This document shows positions 51,563 through 60,068 of a DNA stretch of 64,000 nucleotides, piece after piece. Each line of letters begins with the position of its first letter. Positions within the stretch are counted from its first letter, which is position 1. Origin of the DNA: GCA-2746365 sp963711255 (GTDB lineage: Bacteria; Pseudomonadota; Gammaproteobacteria; SZUA-229); the NCBI GenBank assembly GCA_963711255.1, contig CAVQDO010000003.1:5048-69047 (forward strand), read 5' to 3'. Made by a program: the position numbers and the translations under genes. The notes below the pieces were generated by a model. That model worked only from the letters and a program-made list of their open reading frames with translations, was not told the DNA's origin and did no database searches.

Positions 51563-52213
51563 ATGATGACGAAGTTAGCAACGGTTAATGAGTTACAGCT
51601 TGAAAAGGGTTCAGCGAAGGAATTGAGCGCCATGCTGGAAGCGGGTAGTGCCGATAGCTGGTTTGAGCAGAAGTTTGAGCAGCAAATGGAAAAATACAGG
51701 GCCAGTAAAACGCCGACCATGGCAATCGTGGTGACTAAAGGCAGCCTGGACTGGGCCTATCCGCCTTTTATTCTGGCGTCTTCAGCGGCAGCGCTGGGCT
51801 GGAATGTTGAGCTGTTTTTCACCTTTTATGGTTTAAGCCTGCTTAAAAAAGATCTTGACCTGGAGCTTAGTCCACTGGGTAACCCGGCTATGCCAATGAA
51901 AATGCCATTTGGTCCGGAATGGTTTAAAAATATTAACTGGAATGTGCCCAATGCGGTAAGCAGTAATATTCCAGGATTCGAAAAAATGGCGACAGGCTTG
52001 ATGAAGCAGACAATGAAAAATAAAGGGGTAGCAACCATTGAAGAATTGCGAGAGCTGAGTATGGAGGCAGGTGTGAAACTGATTGCCTGCCAGATGACAG
52101 TGGATTTATTTGGCTGGAAGATGGATGATTTTCTGCCTGAAGTAGCCGACTGGGTAGGTGCTGCATCTTTTTTACCGACAGCGAAAGATGCGGATGTGAC
52201 ATTATTTATCTAA
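51563..52213 (+). CDS. DsrE/DsrF/DrsH-like family protein
   Basis: The 216-residue cytoplasmic protein matches the DsrE/DrsH-like group: PTMAIVVTKGSLDWAYPPFI, ASSAAALGWNVELFFTFYGL, a long middle with MKMPFGPEW, and the conserved cysteine in VKLIACQMTVDLFGWKMDDF. Members of this group are linked to sulfur transfer or redox sensing. GAGGAAAGG precedes two in-frame ATG codons (51563, 51566). The small DUF2892-like gene follows, and a LysR regulator is divergent. Confidence 0.85.
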   Translation: MMTKLATVNELQLEKGSAKELSAMLEAGSADSWFEQKFEQQMEKYRASKTPTMAIVVTKGSLDWAYPPFILASSAAALGWNVELFFTFYGLSLLKKDLDLELSPLGNPAMPMKMPFGPEWFKNINWNVPNAVSSNIPGFEKMATGLMKQTMKNKGVATIEELRELSMEAGVKLIACQMTVDLFGWKMDDFLPEVADWVGAASFLPTAKDADVTLFI

Positions 52214-52270
52214 GCCAGAGAGGCAGTAGTTATTAGTGTTTGAACAATAGTAATGATCAGGGAAAAGAAA

Positions 52271-52477
52271 ATGTTTAATACAAGTTATACAGTAAGAATG
52301 TTTTTGTTTAACGTCGCAATGATAAACATGGTTGCGATAGGTTTGAGCGGGTTTACAGCAGTGCACTGGTTTTCCTATGCGTTACCATTGTTCCTGTTTT
52401 TTGCTGCTGCCTCTGGTTTTTGTCCAGGCTTATTCGTATCAAAAAAAATCCTGGCTGTGTTGGGACTAAAAGAATAA
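52271..52477 (+). CDS. DUF2892-like small membrane protein
   Basis: The protein (about 68 residues) has two membrane spans (TVRMFLFNVAMINMVAIGLS and WFSYALPLFLFFAAASG) and a C-terminal FCPGLFVSKKILAVLGLKE, like the transmembrane part of YgaP and other DUF2892 proteins. The Cys-Pro is typical. The ATG at 52271 has AGGGAAAAG upstream and is preferred over the start at 52253. It follows the DsrE-like gene and may anchor a sulfur-transfer reaction at the membrane. Confidence 0.65.
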   Translation: MFNTSYTVRMFLFNVAMINMVAIGLSGFTAVHWFSYALPLFLFFAAASGFCPGLFVSKKILAVLGLKE

Positions 52478-52805
52478 GCCTGGCTTTGAGTTGTTACCCT
52501 GGCATCCAGGTCATGTGTAGGCATTGCTAGTGTATAAAAAACTGAATGCGGGTGTCGGCAGGGCGCATGTGACTTAAACTGCAGGTATTGTCATAAGCTA
52601 CACATGTGATGCATGTATCGATACCTGCTTATCACCCTGTTCTATGTGTTTATATCCCCGGCCCCGGGCTTGCTGGGCAATGACTGTCCCCATGACGGTA
52701 ATGCGCACAGGCTGGCCTGAGCTTCTCTTGAGCATACAGCCATGTATTAGAAATTGCTTGTTGCTGTATAATCAGAAAAATCCTAAATAACCGCTTTACA
52801 TTGTA
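52478..52805. other. Intergenic region with inverted repeat and -10-like box
   Basis: This 328-base gap precedes the mechanosensitive channel gene. It holds an inverted repeat GCAGGTAT (52581-52588) and ATACCTGC (52621-52628) around a 32-base loop, which is an 8-base-pair stem. A perfect TATAAT lies at 52767-52772, 34 bases before the channel start, and may be its -10 box; no clear -35 box is seen. No gene or relic is visible. Confidence 0.4.
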
Positions 52806-55115
52806 ATGAAAAATATTATTTCACAGATACTTCTGTTGTTAGTTATTTCTTTGTCTTCCTATGCTGTAGCGGATGAACTGGATGACATGGACCAAATGTC
52901 ACAACAACTGAAGGTCGTTAATAACAGTATTAACAGCGGTCAGTTTGAGGGTGATGATCTTGCCAGCTGGACCAAGCTGACGATAAAAATGAAAAGTTCC
53001 GCATCACTCTGCGTCTCGACCAGTGAAGCAGCACTGCTAGATTTGCAAACAGTTATTGATGGTCTGGGCGAGGCAGTAAAAGACGAAGATGCCGAGGTGA
53101 CCAAAAAGCGGAAGAACTACCAGAAAGAAAAAGAGGAGCTGGATAAAAAGCTGGCGAAATGTAATTTATATGTTGCCAGTGCTGAAGAAGTATCCGGTCT
53201 GTTGAAAGTAGCAGAGAAATCGTATTTCAAGAAAAAATACCTGGTTAAAAGCCCGGATATGATTGAGCTGGTATTAGCCTATCTTTCGAACCCTGTGGCG
53301 ATATTAGCGGATTCCGGGCAGTTTTTATGGTCAAAATCCGGTGTTCGCGAAATTGATACGCTTGACCTTTTTCTAAGTATTTTTGCGATTGTAATAGCTG
53401 TTCTTGTCGGTTCCTGGCTGCGTAAAAAAATGCAGAGCCTGGAAAGCAGAAGCCAGTGGCATGATGATTTTTCTGAAAACCTGTTTAGAGCGATATTAAC
53501 AACGCTGGCCAGCCGTGTTCCTTATTTAATGGGATCAGCTGCCGCTGCAATCAGCTCGATTGTTATTACCCTTGAAGTTACTGAAGTGCCCTTTGTAACA
53601 GAGTTGTTTGTAGGTTTACTCGTTTTCTTCCTGGTGACAACCATTATTCGTTTATTGTTCTCACCATTACCACCGGCAAAACTATTTATTCCTTTTACGC
53701 CGGCTATCGCTGATGGACTGGCAAAGCGGTTAAGAGTCCTTGCTATATTGGGCCTTGTTGGTTACCTGTCTTTTTATACTGTTTTTTCAGAGAGCATTAT
53801 TGAATCGAACCTGTTACTGGCGAGAAATGTTTTTTCACTATTTGTTGTGATTAATGTTGTCTGGACGCTGCAGGTCATTATCAAATCGCCACGGCTGCCA
53901 AGGTTACGATACCTTTCCATGTTTGTGATTGCGGTGATTGTTCTGTCATTAATTGCGGAATGGATGGGTTATCGGAATCTTGCTTATACCAGTCGCCGCG
54001 TGGTTTTGCTGACATTTGTTACATTCATGATATTTGTTGGAATTTCAAAATTATTCAGGGATTTGTACAATGCAATAGATGATGGCAGCTATCCATGGAG
54101 TCAGCGGGTACATACCATACTTGGTGTGGCTAAATCAGCAAAAGTGCCGGGATTGATCTGGATAAGACTATTAACAAGCATTGTTATCTGGGGTTCTTTT
54201 GCAATAATGTTTATTAATGCCTGGGATTATAGCGGCGGCGTTATTGAGCATGTTAGAGGTTATATTATCAATGGATTTGATATTGGTGAGTTCAGGATAA
54301 TTCCAAGCCGTATATTATGGGCAGTATTTATCTTCGGCATTATTATTATTATGTCAAGCTGGATCCGTTCACAGCTTGAGAATCACTGGTTGAAAATGAC
54401 GACCATGGGGCAGGGTGCACGAGATGCACTGGTAACGATAACAGGTTACATTATGTTTATTGTTGCGCTGATGGCCGGATTGTCTGCTGCTGGATTCGAT
54501 TTTAGTAATATTGCAATTATTGCCGGTGCTCTATCGGTTGGTATTGGTTTCGGTTTGCAAAATATTGTGAATAACTTTGTTTCCGGTCTTATCCTTTTAT
54601 TCGAAAGGCCTATTCGTAAAGGTGACTGGATTGTCGTTGGCGGCACCGAGGGTTACGTAAAAGATATTCATATACGCTCAACCCGGATACAGACCTTCGA
54701 CCGTTCTGATGTTATTGTGCCAAATTCAGAGCTTATATCTAACCAGGTAACTAACTGGGTGCTTTCCAGTATGAATGGGCGTGCTATTATTCCGATAGGT
54801 GTCGCTTATGGAACTGACGCCGATAAGGTGCGTGAAATTTTGCTGAGAATTGCAGAGGAAAATGAGAATGTTGTAAAGACGAATTTATTGCCAAAGCCGG
54901 TCGTTTTATTCAGGGAGTTTGGTGACAGTTCATTGAATTTTGAGCTCAGGGTATTCCTGTTTAATATTGATACTCGCTTGAGTGTTATTAGTGAAATAAA
55001 CTTTGCCATCGACAAGGCTTTCAGGGCGGAAGGCATTGAAATACCTTTCCCTCAGCGGGACCTGCATGTTAAAAGTCTGCCAGAAGGGTTGGGCAATAAA
55101 GCTGTAGAAGATTAA
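52806..55115 (+). CDS. Mechanosensitive ion channel family protein (MscK/MscS-like, large)
   Basis: The 769-residue protein has a signal peptide, a periplasmic coiled-coil domain (~30-170), many membrane spans, and a C-terminal MscS core. The pore-lining helix is ALSVGIGFGLQNIVNNFVSG, then LILLFERPIRKGDWIVV and the beta-domain VKDIHIRSTRIQTFDRSDVI. Such channels release solutes on hypo-osmotic shock. The large periplasmic domain is like MscK/YbdG-type proteins. It is followed by a DUF4136 lipoprotein gene. Confidence 0.9.
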   Translation: MKNIISQILLLLVISLSSYAVADELDDMDQMSQQLKVVNNSINSGQFEGDDLASWTKLTIKMKSSASLCVSTSEAALLDLQTVIDGLGEAVKDEDAEVTKKRKNYQKEKEELDKKLAKCNLYVASAEEVSGLLKVAEKSYFKKKYLVKSPDMIELVLAYLSNPVAILADSGQFLWSKSGVREIDTLDLFLSIFAIVIAVLVGSWLRKKMQSLESRSQWHDDFSENLFRAILTTLASRVPYLMGSAAAAISSIVITLEVTEVPFVTELFVGLLVFFLVTTIIRLLFSPLPPAKLFIPFTPAIADGLAKRLRVLAILGLVGYLSFYTVFSESIIESNLLLARNVFSLFVVINVVWTLQVIIKSPRLPRLRYLSMFVIAVIVLSLIAEWMGYRNLAYTSRRVVLLTFVTFMIFVGISKLFRDLYNAIDDGSYPWSQRVHTILGVAKSAKVPGLIWIRLLTSIVIWGSFAIMFINAWDYSGGVIEHVRGYIINGFDIGEFRIIPSRILWAVFIFGIIIIMSSWIRSQLENHWLKMTTMGQGARDALVTITGYIMFIVALMAGLSAAGFDFSNIAIIAGALSVGIGFGLQNIVNNFVSGLILLFERPIRKGDWIVVGGTEGYVKDIHIRSTRIQTFDRSDVIVPNSELISNQVTNWVLSSMNGRAIIPIGVAYGTDADKVREILLRIAEENENVVKTNLLPKPVVLFREFGDSSLNFELRVFLFNIDTRLSVISEINFAIDKAFRAEGIEIPFPQRDLHVKSLPEGLGNKAVED

Positions 55116-55199
55116 GCGCTTTTGTAAGGATTGCTATTTGTAACGATGGCTATTTGTAATGATATGGCTGTGAAAAAAATAATAACATTGGAGAGTCAA

Positions 55200-55793
55200 A
55201 TGTCTTTAGATAGTAAGCTGCTGTGTAAATCTGGTTTTGTCCTGTTTCTGTGTTCGCTTGCTGCAGCCTGTGTGACTGAAACGGTGGAGTCTCCCTCGAT
55301 GCGATTTTCTGAGGCGGCGGTGATATCAGTGCAGGACCCTAATGTTTTCATAACACGGGGGTCTACCTTTGCATGGATGCCAGAAGCCGTGCGTTTTTAT
55401 AAAGATGAACGATTACAGAATTCGTCGATAAAGTCGTTTCTTGAAAAGGAAATAATAAAAAATTTGCTGGCAAAAGAAATGATTATGCTGGAGTCTGTTA
55501 GCGGTTCCAAATATTCAATAGCCTATACCGCAGCATTAGAGTCTTCACTGGATGACAGTGCCATAATTAACCGCTTTGGTCTATTGCCTGGTAATGCACA
55601 GGTGCCAACTAATGATTCAAGTGTAGAAAAAGGCAGCTTGATAGTTTATGTGTTCGAAAATAAAACGGCTGACATAGTGTGGCGCTCTGCTGCCCAGGTA
55701 GGCGTGAAGTTTGATACGCCTGAAGCTGTGAGAAAACAGCGCATTGAACGTGTCATTGCAGAAATGTTTCAAACATTGAAGGTAGAAAAGTAA
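55200..55793 (+). CDS. DUF4136-like lipoprotein
   Basis: The lipoprotein has a signal sequence ending in a lipobox (FVLFLCSLAAAC) and a DUF4136-like domain: STFAWMPEAVRFYKDE, LEKEIIKNLLAKEMIMLE, KGSLIVYVFENKTADIVWRS and a C-terminal RIERVIAEMFQTL. The start at 55200 has GGAGAG seven bases upstream; a longer frame from 55131 is not credible. Function is unknown. It lies 84 bases downstream of the channel gene. Confidence 0.78.
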   Translation: MSLDSKLLCKSGFVLFLCSLAAACVTETVESPSMRFSEAAVISVQDPNVFITRGSTFAWMPEAVRFYKDERLQNSSIKSFLEKEIIKNLLAKEMIMLESVSGSKYSIAYTAALESSLDDSAIINRFGLLPGNAQVPTNDSSVEKGSLIVYVFENKTADIVWRSAAQVGVKFDTPEAVRKQRIERVIAEMFQTLKVEK

Positions 55794-55809
55794 GATAACT
55801 TGCCAGTTT

Positions 55810-56334
55810 TTATTGCCGGATAGTAAGCTGTTTTCCTTTTTGTATGATTTCAAAGTGTTTAAGAAAGCTCATACCAAGTAAAACTTCCTTGCCGGAGATA
55901 TTGGTTAGTATGGTAGCGTTGACGTCATAGCGCTGGATTTCACCCAGCGCAACACTAGCAATTTTTGTTCGATAGGCCCTGGTGTTTCCATTGGCTGTTT
56001 TAATGACGATTGCCCGGCCTTTTTCAAGTCCAATATCATCGGCTAATGATTCAGGTATAGCAATATCACTGGCACCTGTGTCGAGAAGAAAGGTGACTTT
56101 GTGGTTGTTTATGGTTCCGCTGGAAACGTAATGCCCATAGACATTACGTTGTAGAACAATTTCTTTTTGTAGGCCGTTAATTGATGTGGTGACATTCTGG
56201 TTGGGATTGTTGCGCTGCGACACCAGGTAATCAAACATGCCGAATAGAACCATCAGGAACAGTATCCATGCAATAACGGTCATTACTGTACCTGCACGGG
56301 AACTGAAGTCACGTTGATTGCTTAAGTTTTTCAT
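55810..56334 (-). CDS. Retropepsin-like aspartic protease, TIGR02281 family
   Basis: The 174-residue protein has one N-terminal membrane span (VMTVIAWILFLMVLFGMFDY) and a clan AA aspartic protease domain with the active-site motif VTFLLDTGASDIAIPESLAD, a flap-like strand and LLGMSFLKHFEI. It acts presumably as a dimer in the periplasm. The substrate is unknown. It converges with the DUF4136 gene and follows a PepSY-like lipoprotein gene by 21 bases. Confidence 0.9.
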   Translation of the reverse strand: MKNLSNQRDFSSRAGTVMTVIAWILFLMVLFGMFDYLVSQRNNPNQNVTTSINGLQKEIVLQRNVYGHYVSSGTINNHKVTFLLDTGASDIAIPESLADDIGLEKGRAIVIKTANGNTRAYRTKIASVALGEIQRYDVNATILTNISGKEVLLGMSFLKHFEIIQKGKQLTIRQ

Positions 56335-56355
56335 TGGTTGCCTGGTGTTTCTTTT

Positions 56356-56643
56356 TTAGTCTTCCAGTTCTACTTTTAAAATGACGCCATCTTCGCCGAT
56401 TTTTATTTCATACTCTTTGCCATTAATTAACTTACCTTCCAGTTCGTATATAACGCTGTCTTTTTTAGTTTTGCGTTCTGCTTCTGTTAACGAGATACCG
56501 GGCAAGGTGTTTTGTACAATTGTAATAATGTTTGCCGGTACTTCAGATATGGGGATATCAGTTTCCTGTTCATGGTCGGAGCAGGCAATTAAACTGGTGG
56601 CCGCCAAAAGTACGGCAGATGTTTTGATGTAAATGTGATTCAT
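56356..56643 (-). CDS. PepSY-like lipoprotein
   Basis: The 95-residue protein has a lipobox ATSLIAC at ~residue 21 and a PepSY-type domain (VPANIITIVQNTLPGISLTE, AERKTKKDSVIYELEGKLIN, KEYEIKIGEDGVILKVELED). PepSY domains are proposed peptidase inhibitors, which is notable beside an aspartic protease gene. It is 21 bases upstream of that protease on the same strand and 14 bases downstream of the pteridine reductase gene. Confidence 0.8.
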   Translation of the reverse strand: MNHIYIKTSAVLLAATSLIACSDHEQETDIPISEVPANIITIVQNTLPGISLTEAERKTKKDSVIYELEGKLINGKEYEIKIGEDGVILKVELED

Positions 56644-56657
56644 GTTTATCTCTTGTG

Positions 56658-57446
56658 TTAAATGTTAATGCTACGACCGCCGTCAACAGCGATTATCTGC
56701 CCGGTGATGTAATCGGCGTCCCTGATTAAAAACAGGATGGTTCTGGCTATATCTATGGGCTGGCCGGGCCGTTTTAAAGTTGTTCGCTCTAAAATAAGTT
56801 TTTTTGTATGCTCAGGCATGTCACCATCAGGCCCATTGCCGGCGGGCCATAATATAGCGCCGGGTGCGACACCGTTGACACGGATTTCAGGCCCCAGTTC
56901 TTTTGCCAGCGACATGGTCAGCATTGCCAGGCCTGCTTTTGCTGCGCAGTAGACCGGGTGTTCTTTCATTGGCCGTTGAGCATGCACATCGACCATGTTA
57001 ATAATGACGCCGTTGGTCTGCTTCAGGTAGGGTGCGGCCGCCTGGGAAAGAAACAGCGGTGCCCTCATATTGCTATTGACCAGGTTGTTCCAGTCATCAA
57101 GAGTAATGCTGCCAATAGGTGTAGGGTAAAAGCTTGAGGCATTGTTGATCAGCACATCAAGACGGCCCCAGCATGCATGCGCCTGCTCTATCAGCTGGTT
57201 ATAAATTGTTTCAATGTTCAGGTCACCCTGAATAACTTTTGCCGAGTCAGAGCGTTGTTCGTTCAGTTCGCTGGCCAGGTTATCCGCTTCCTGTCGTGAT
57301 AAGCGGCAATGTATGATGACATTGTAGCCTGCCAGGTGCAGCGTTCTTACGGTTTCAGCGCCAATGCGCTGTGCACCGCCGGTCACCAGCACACATTTTT
57401 CACCAACGGTTTCTGTCTGTGTGTTATTTGCGTTAGAATTATCCAT
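56658..57446 (-). CDS. Pteridine reductase (FolM-like short-chain dehydrogenase)
   Basis: The 262-residue SDR has the cofactor motif VTGGAQRIGAETVRTLHLAG, a basic HCRLSRQEA that favours NADPH, NNASSF, and the active-site YCAAK with NMVDVHAQRPMKEHPV. These features, and VAPGAILWPAGNG, match pteridine reductases that reduce dihydromonapterin or biopterin, rather than generic SDRs. It supports folate/pterin metabolism with folB and folK elsewhere in the window. It diverges from the MidA-like gene. Confidence 0.86.
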   Translation of the reverse strand: MDNSNANNTQTETVGEKCVLVTGGAQRIGAETVRTLHLAGYNVIIHCRLSRQEADNLASELNEQRSDSAKVIQGDLNIETIYNQLIEQAHACWGRLDVLINNASSFYPTPIGSITLDDWNNLVNSNMRAPLFLSQAAAPYLKQTNGVIINMVDVHAQRPMKEHPVYCAAKAGLAMLTMSLAKELGPEIRVNGVAPGAILWPAGNGPDGDMPEHTKKLILERTTLKRPGQPIDIARTILFLIRDADYITGQIIAVDGGRSINI

Positions 57447-57532
57447 TGTTTTACGGCCCGTTTATACGGTTCTTTTCTTGTTGAGATTGTAAGTAGCACT
57501 ATATTCTCACATATCAAGATGCGGTTGCACCA

Positions 57533-58045
57533 TTGTTAGATAATCATGCTCAAGTCCTGCCTGATCCGGGCGCAGAGGCAAAAAATCAAAGTCAGTTGCT
57601 GATACAGTCCATCAGGGCTGCCTGCGGGAAAAATGACGGCTGGATAAAGTTCTCTGAATTTATGAATATAGCTTTGTACGAACCGGCTATAGGCTATTAC
57701 AGCGGCGGTTTGCAAAAATTCGGTGAGCAGGGGGATTTTATTACTGCACCAGAAGTTTCCCCTTTGTTTGGCCAGTGTCTGGCAGGCCAGCTGGCGGAGG
57801 TTATTAATAATATTTGTTCTGTAACCAGGGAAAAAGTGTACCTGCTGGAGTTTGGTGCAGGCAGCGGCATACTGGCCGCCGATATATTGCTGCAGCTTGA
57901 AAAACAGGACAGTTTGCCCGAGCAATACCTGATAATTGAACTCAGTACAGAATTAATGCAGCGGCAGAAAGAAACCATTCAAATGAAAGCCGCGCATCTG
58001 CTTGATAAGGTTCAATGGCTAAATGAATTGCCTGATTACTATTGA
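57533..58045 (+). CDS. MidA-like SAM-dependent methyltransferase, N-terminal frameshifted part
   Basis: This 170-residue frame matches the N-terminal half of the MidA/NDUFAF7 family (Methyltransf_28), which in mitochondria methylates an arginine of complex I. Seen are IKFSEFMNIALYEPAIGYYS, KFGEQGDFITAPEVSPLFGQ and the SAM loop LLEFGAGSGILAADIL. It ends at a TGA at 58043-58045, and the homologous sequence continues in another frame (58023-58739). The frame opens with TTG, and no ATG with a ribosome-binding site is visible; this may be a second sign of damage. Confidence 0.8.
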   Translation: MLDNHAQVLPDPGAEAKNQSQLLIQSIRAACGKNDGWIKFSEFMNIALYEPAIGYYSGGLQKFGEQGDFITAPEVSPLFGQCLAGQLAEVINNICSVTREKVYLLEFGAGSGILAADILLQLEKQDSLPEQYLIIELSTELMQRQKETIQMKAAHLLDKVQWLNELPDYY

Positions 58046-58739
58046 TAATGCCGTTGTCGTGGCCAATGAAGTGCTTGATGCGATGCCGGTTGAATGTTTT
58101 AAAGTTACAGGGGAAAAAGAAGTTGAATCTTTGATGGTGGGCTTTGATGGCGAGGAACTGGTTTCCTGTTACCAGCCTGCTGAGAAAACGGTGAGCAGTA
58201 AAATTGCACAAATACAACAGCGTAGTGAATTTGTTTTTCCTGAAAACTATCAGTCAGAATATAATCCCGCGATCGCCGGCTGGTTAACTGCGCTAAGTAA
58301 TAAAATCAATCGGCTGGTTATATTCCTGATTGATTATGGTTATAACGAACAGGAGTATTATCATACTGACCGGGATAAGGGTACCTTGATGTGTTATTAC
58401 CAGCATCGGGCGCATGACAATTTTTTATGGTGGCCGGGGCTGCAGGATATAACCGCTTTTGTTGATTTTACCGATGTGGCTTATAGTGCGCTCGACGCAG
58501 GTATGGAAGTTTCAGGCTATACTACACAGGCTGCATTTTTGTTAGCTAACGGACTATCAGATCTACATGCTGCACAGGTTACTGATGAAGTGCAGCAGCA
58601 AGTTAAATTGTCTCAACAGATTAAAACCTTAACCCTGCCTACAGAAATGGGTGACCGGTTTAAGGTTATGGCATTAACAAAAAATTACCAACAGCCAATT
58701 GCAGGTTTCTCCATGCTGGACCTGCGGAACAGGCTGTAA
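58023..58739 (+). CDS. MidA-like SAM-dependent methyltransferase, C-terminal frameshifted part
   Basis: This 238-residue frame continues the MidA-like protein: AVVVANEVLDAMPVECFKVT, LVIFLIDYGYNEQEYYHTDR, YYQHRAHDNFLWWPGLQDIT and FVDFTDVAYSALDAGMEVSG. It starts with an ATG only because the frame opens there; the true gene begins at 57533. One base removed (or two added) near 58040 joins the two halves. The joined protein would be about 400 residues, normal for the family. It ends before a repeat and uppP. Confidence 0.8.
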   Translation: MNCLITIDNAVVVANEVLDAMPVECFKVTGEKEVESLMVGFDGEELVSCYQPAEKTVSSKIAQIQQRSEFVFPENYQSEYNPAIAGWLTALSNKINRLVIFLIDYGYNEQEYYHTDRDKGTLMCYYQHRAHDNFLWWPGLQDITAFVDFTDVAYSALDAGMEVSGYTTQAAFLLANGLSDLHAAQVTDEVQQQVKLSQQIKTLTLPTEMGDRFKVMALTKNYQQPIAGFSMLDLRNRL

Positions 58740-58759
58740 CAGACATTAGCTGTTTAACA

Positions 58760-58830
58760 GTAGGAGCGGAGTGTTCTCCGCGAACAGCTGGCATATGAGG
58801 ACCTGATCACGGAATTCATTCCGCCCCTAC
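58760..58830. repeat. REP-like imperfect inverted repeat
   Basis: Outer arms GTAGGAGCGGAGTG (58760-58773) and CATTCCGCCCCTAC (58817-58830) are inverted repeats with a few mismatches, around about 43 bases. The sequence form resembles REP-type elements beginning GTAGGAGCGG. It sits in the 124-base gap between the MidA-like and uppP genes and may form a stem in RNA. Confidence 0.6.
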
Positions 58831-58863
58831 ATGGTCAGGTATTAATTAATAAAAAGGTTTACA

Positions 58864-59658
58864 GTGGATATTATACAAATTATTGTTTTAGCGTTAGTGC
58901 AGGGGCTAACCGAATTTTTACCAATATCAAGCTCTGCCCATTTAATTTTAGTGCCGATACTGACTGACTGGCCGGACCAGGGTCTGGCATTTGATGTGGC
59001 GGTGCACGTTGGAACGTTAACGGCAGTCGTTCTTTATTTCAGAGAAGAAATAAAGGCAATGTTTTTTGCCTGGCTGGCATCGTTAAGGGGTAGTCACTCT
59101 GAAGACAGCAAGCTGGCCTGGGCTGTATTAATTGGCACTATACCGGTTGGTCTTGCCGGTCTACTTTTTAAGGACGTTATTAGCGACCACTTGCGGACGC
59201 CACTGGTTATAGCGGCAACTACAATTGTTTTTGGTGTGCTGCTAGGTTATTCCTATTGTTCGGGTAAGGGTAAACGTAACGAGTACTCAATTACAATGAA
59301 GGACATTGTTGTTATTGGCTGTGCGCAGGCTATTGCATTAATACCGGGTACTTCCCGCTCTGGTATTACCATAACAGCTGGCCTTTTTTTAGGTTTAACT
59401 GCGCAGGCGTCTGCGCGTTTTTCATTCCTGCTGTCGATACCCGTGATTATACTTGCCGGTGGTGTTGAAACACTCGACTACCTGGAAGTTGCTTCTTTAA
59501 ATGATATGGGCGACCTGGTTCTGGGCGCTTTTATTTCAGCCGTCAGTGCTTATTTTTGTATTCACTTTTTTCTGAAGTTATTAGAGAAGATTGGTATGGC
59601 GCCATTTGTTTTCTATCGGCTGGCACTGGGCCTGCTGCTACTGGTGCTTTATTTATAA
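58864..59658 (+). CDS. uppP: Undecaprenyl-diphosphate phosphatase (BacA/UppP)
   Basis: The 264-residue membrane enzyme removes a phosphate from undecaprenyl diphosphate to recycle the cell wall lipid carrier and gives bacitracin resistance. The active-site motifs are TEFLPISSSAHLILVP near the N-terminus and IPGTSRSGITITAGLFLG. The start is GTG at 58864. A VanZ-like gene follows 11 bases later. Confidence 0.96.
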   Translation: MDIIQIIVLALVQGLTEFLPISSSAHLILVPILTDWPDQGLAFDVAVHVGTLTAVVLYFREEIKAMFFAWLASLRGSHSEDSKLAWAVLIGTIPVGLAGLLFKDVISDHLRTPLVIAATTIVFGVLLGYSYCSGKGKRNEYSITMKDIVVIGCAQAIALIPGTSRSGITITAGLFLGLTAQASARFSFLLSIPVIILAGGVETLDYLEVASLNDMGDLVLGAFISAVSAYFCIHFFLKLLEKIGMAPFVFYRLALGLLLLVLYL

Positions 59659-59669
59659 AGGATCGATGA

Positions 59670-60068
59670 ATGTTTAATAAAGCCTTTCCTGATTTAAGAT
59701 TTCGTTTTTTATGGCTGGCCATTGGTTATTCACTGGTAATGCTGGTGTTTTTTTTGTCGTTGACCAGCAGCCCGGTAGACATGGGAATGCATTTTGCCTA
59801 TGAAGACAAGCTCTATCATGCGTTTGCTTATTTCACCCTGATGATCTGGTTTGCACAAATTTATCATGACCGTTTGCAGCGAAATATGATTGCACTTGTG
59901 TTTGTTATTATGGGACTGGGTCTGGAGTACCTGCAAAGTTTTGACCCTGCACGAATGGCCGAGTTTGGGGATATGCTGGCAAATACCAGCGGTGTTATTC
60001 TGGCTTTGATGCTGTCGCTAACAAAAGTAAAAAATATTTTAGTGACTATTGAAAAGCTTATTAGCTGA
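59670..60068 (+). CDS. VanZ family protein
   Basis: The 132-residue protein has three or four membrane spans and the VanZ-like pattern DMGMHFAYEDKLYHAFAYFT, LMIWFAQIY and GLGLEYLQSFDPARMAEFGD. VanZ proteins are tied to antibiotic resistance in enterococci, but most homologues have unknown function. It starts 11 bases after uppP, likely the same transcript. Its 3' end overlaps the end of cca on the other strand by eight bases. Confidence 0.85.
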   Translation: MFNKAFPDLRFRFLWLAIGYSLVMLVFFLSLTSSPVDMGMHFAYEDKLYHAFAYFTLMIWFAQIYHDRLQRNMIALVFVIMGLGLEYLQSFDPARMAEFGDMLANTSGVILALMLSLTKVKNILVTIEKLIS

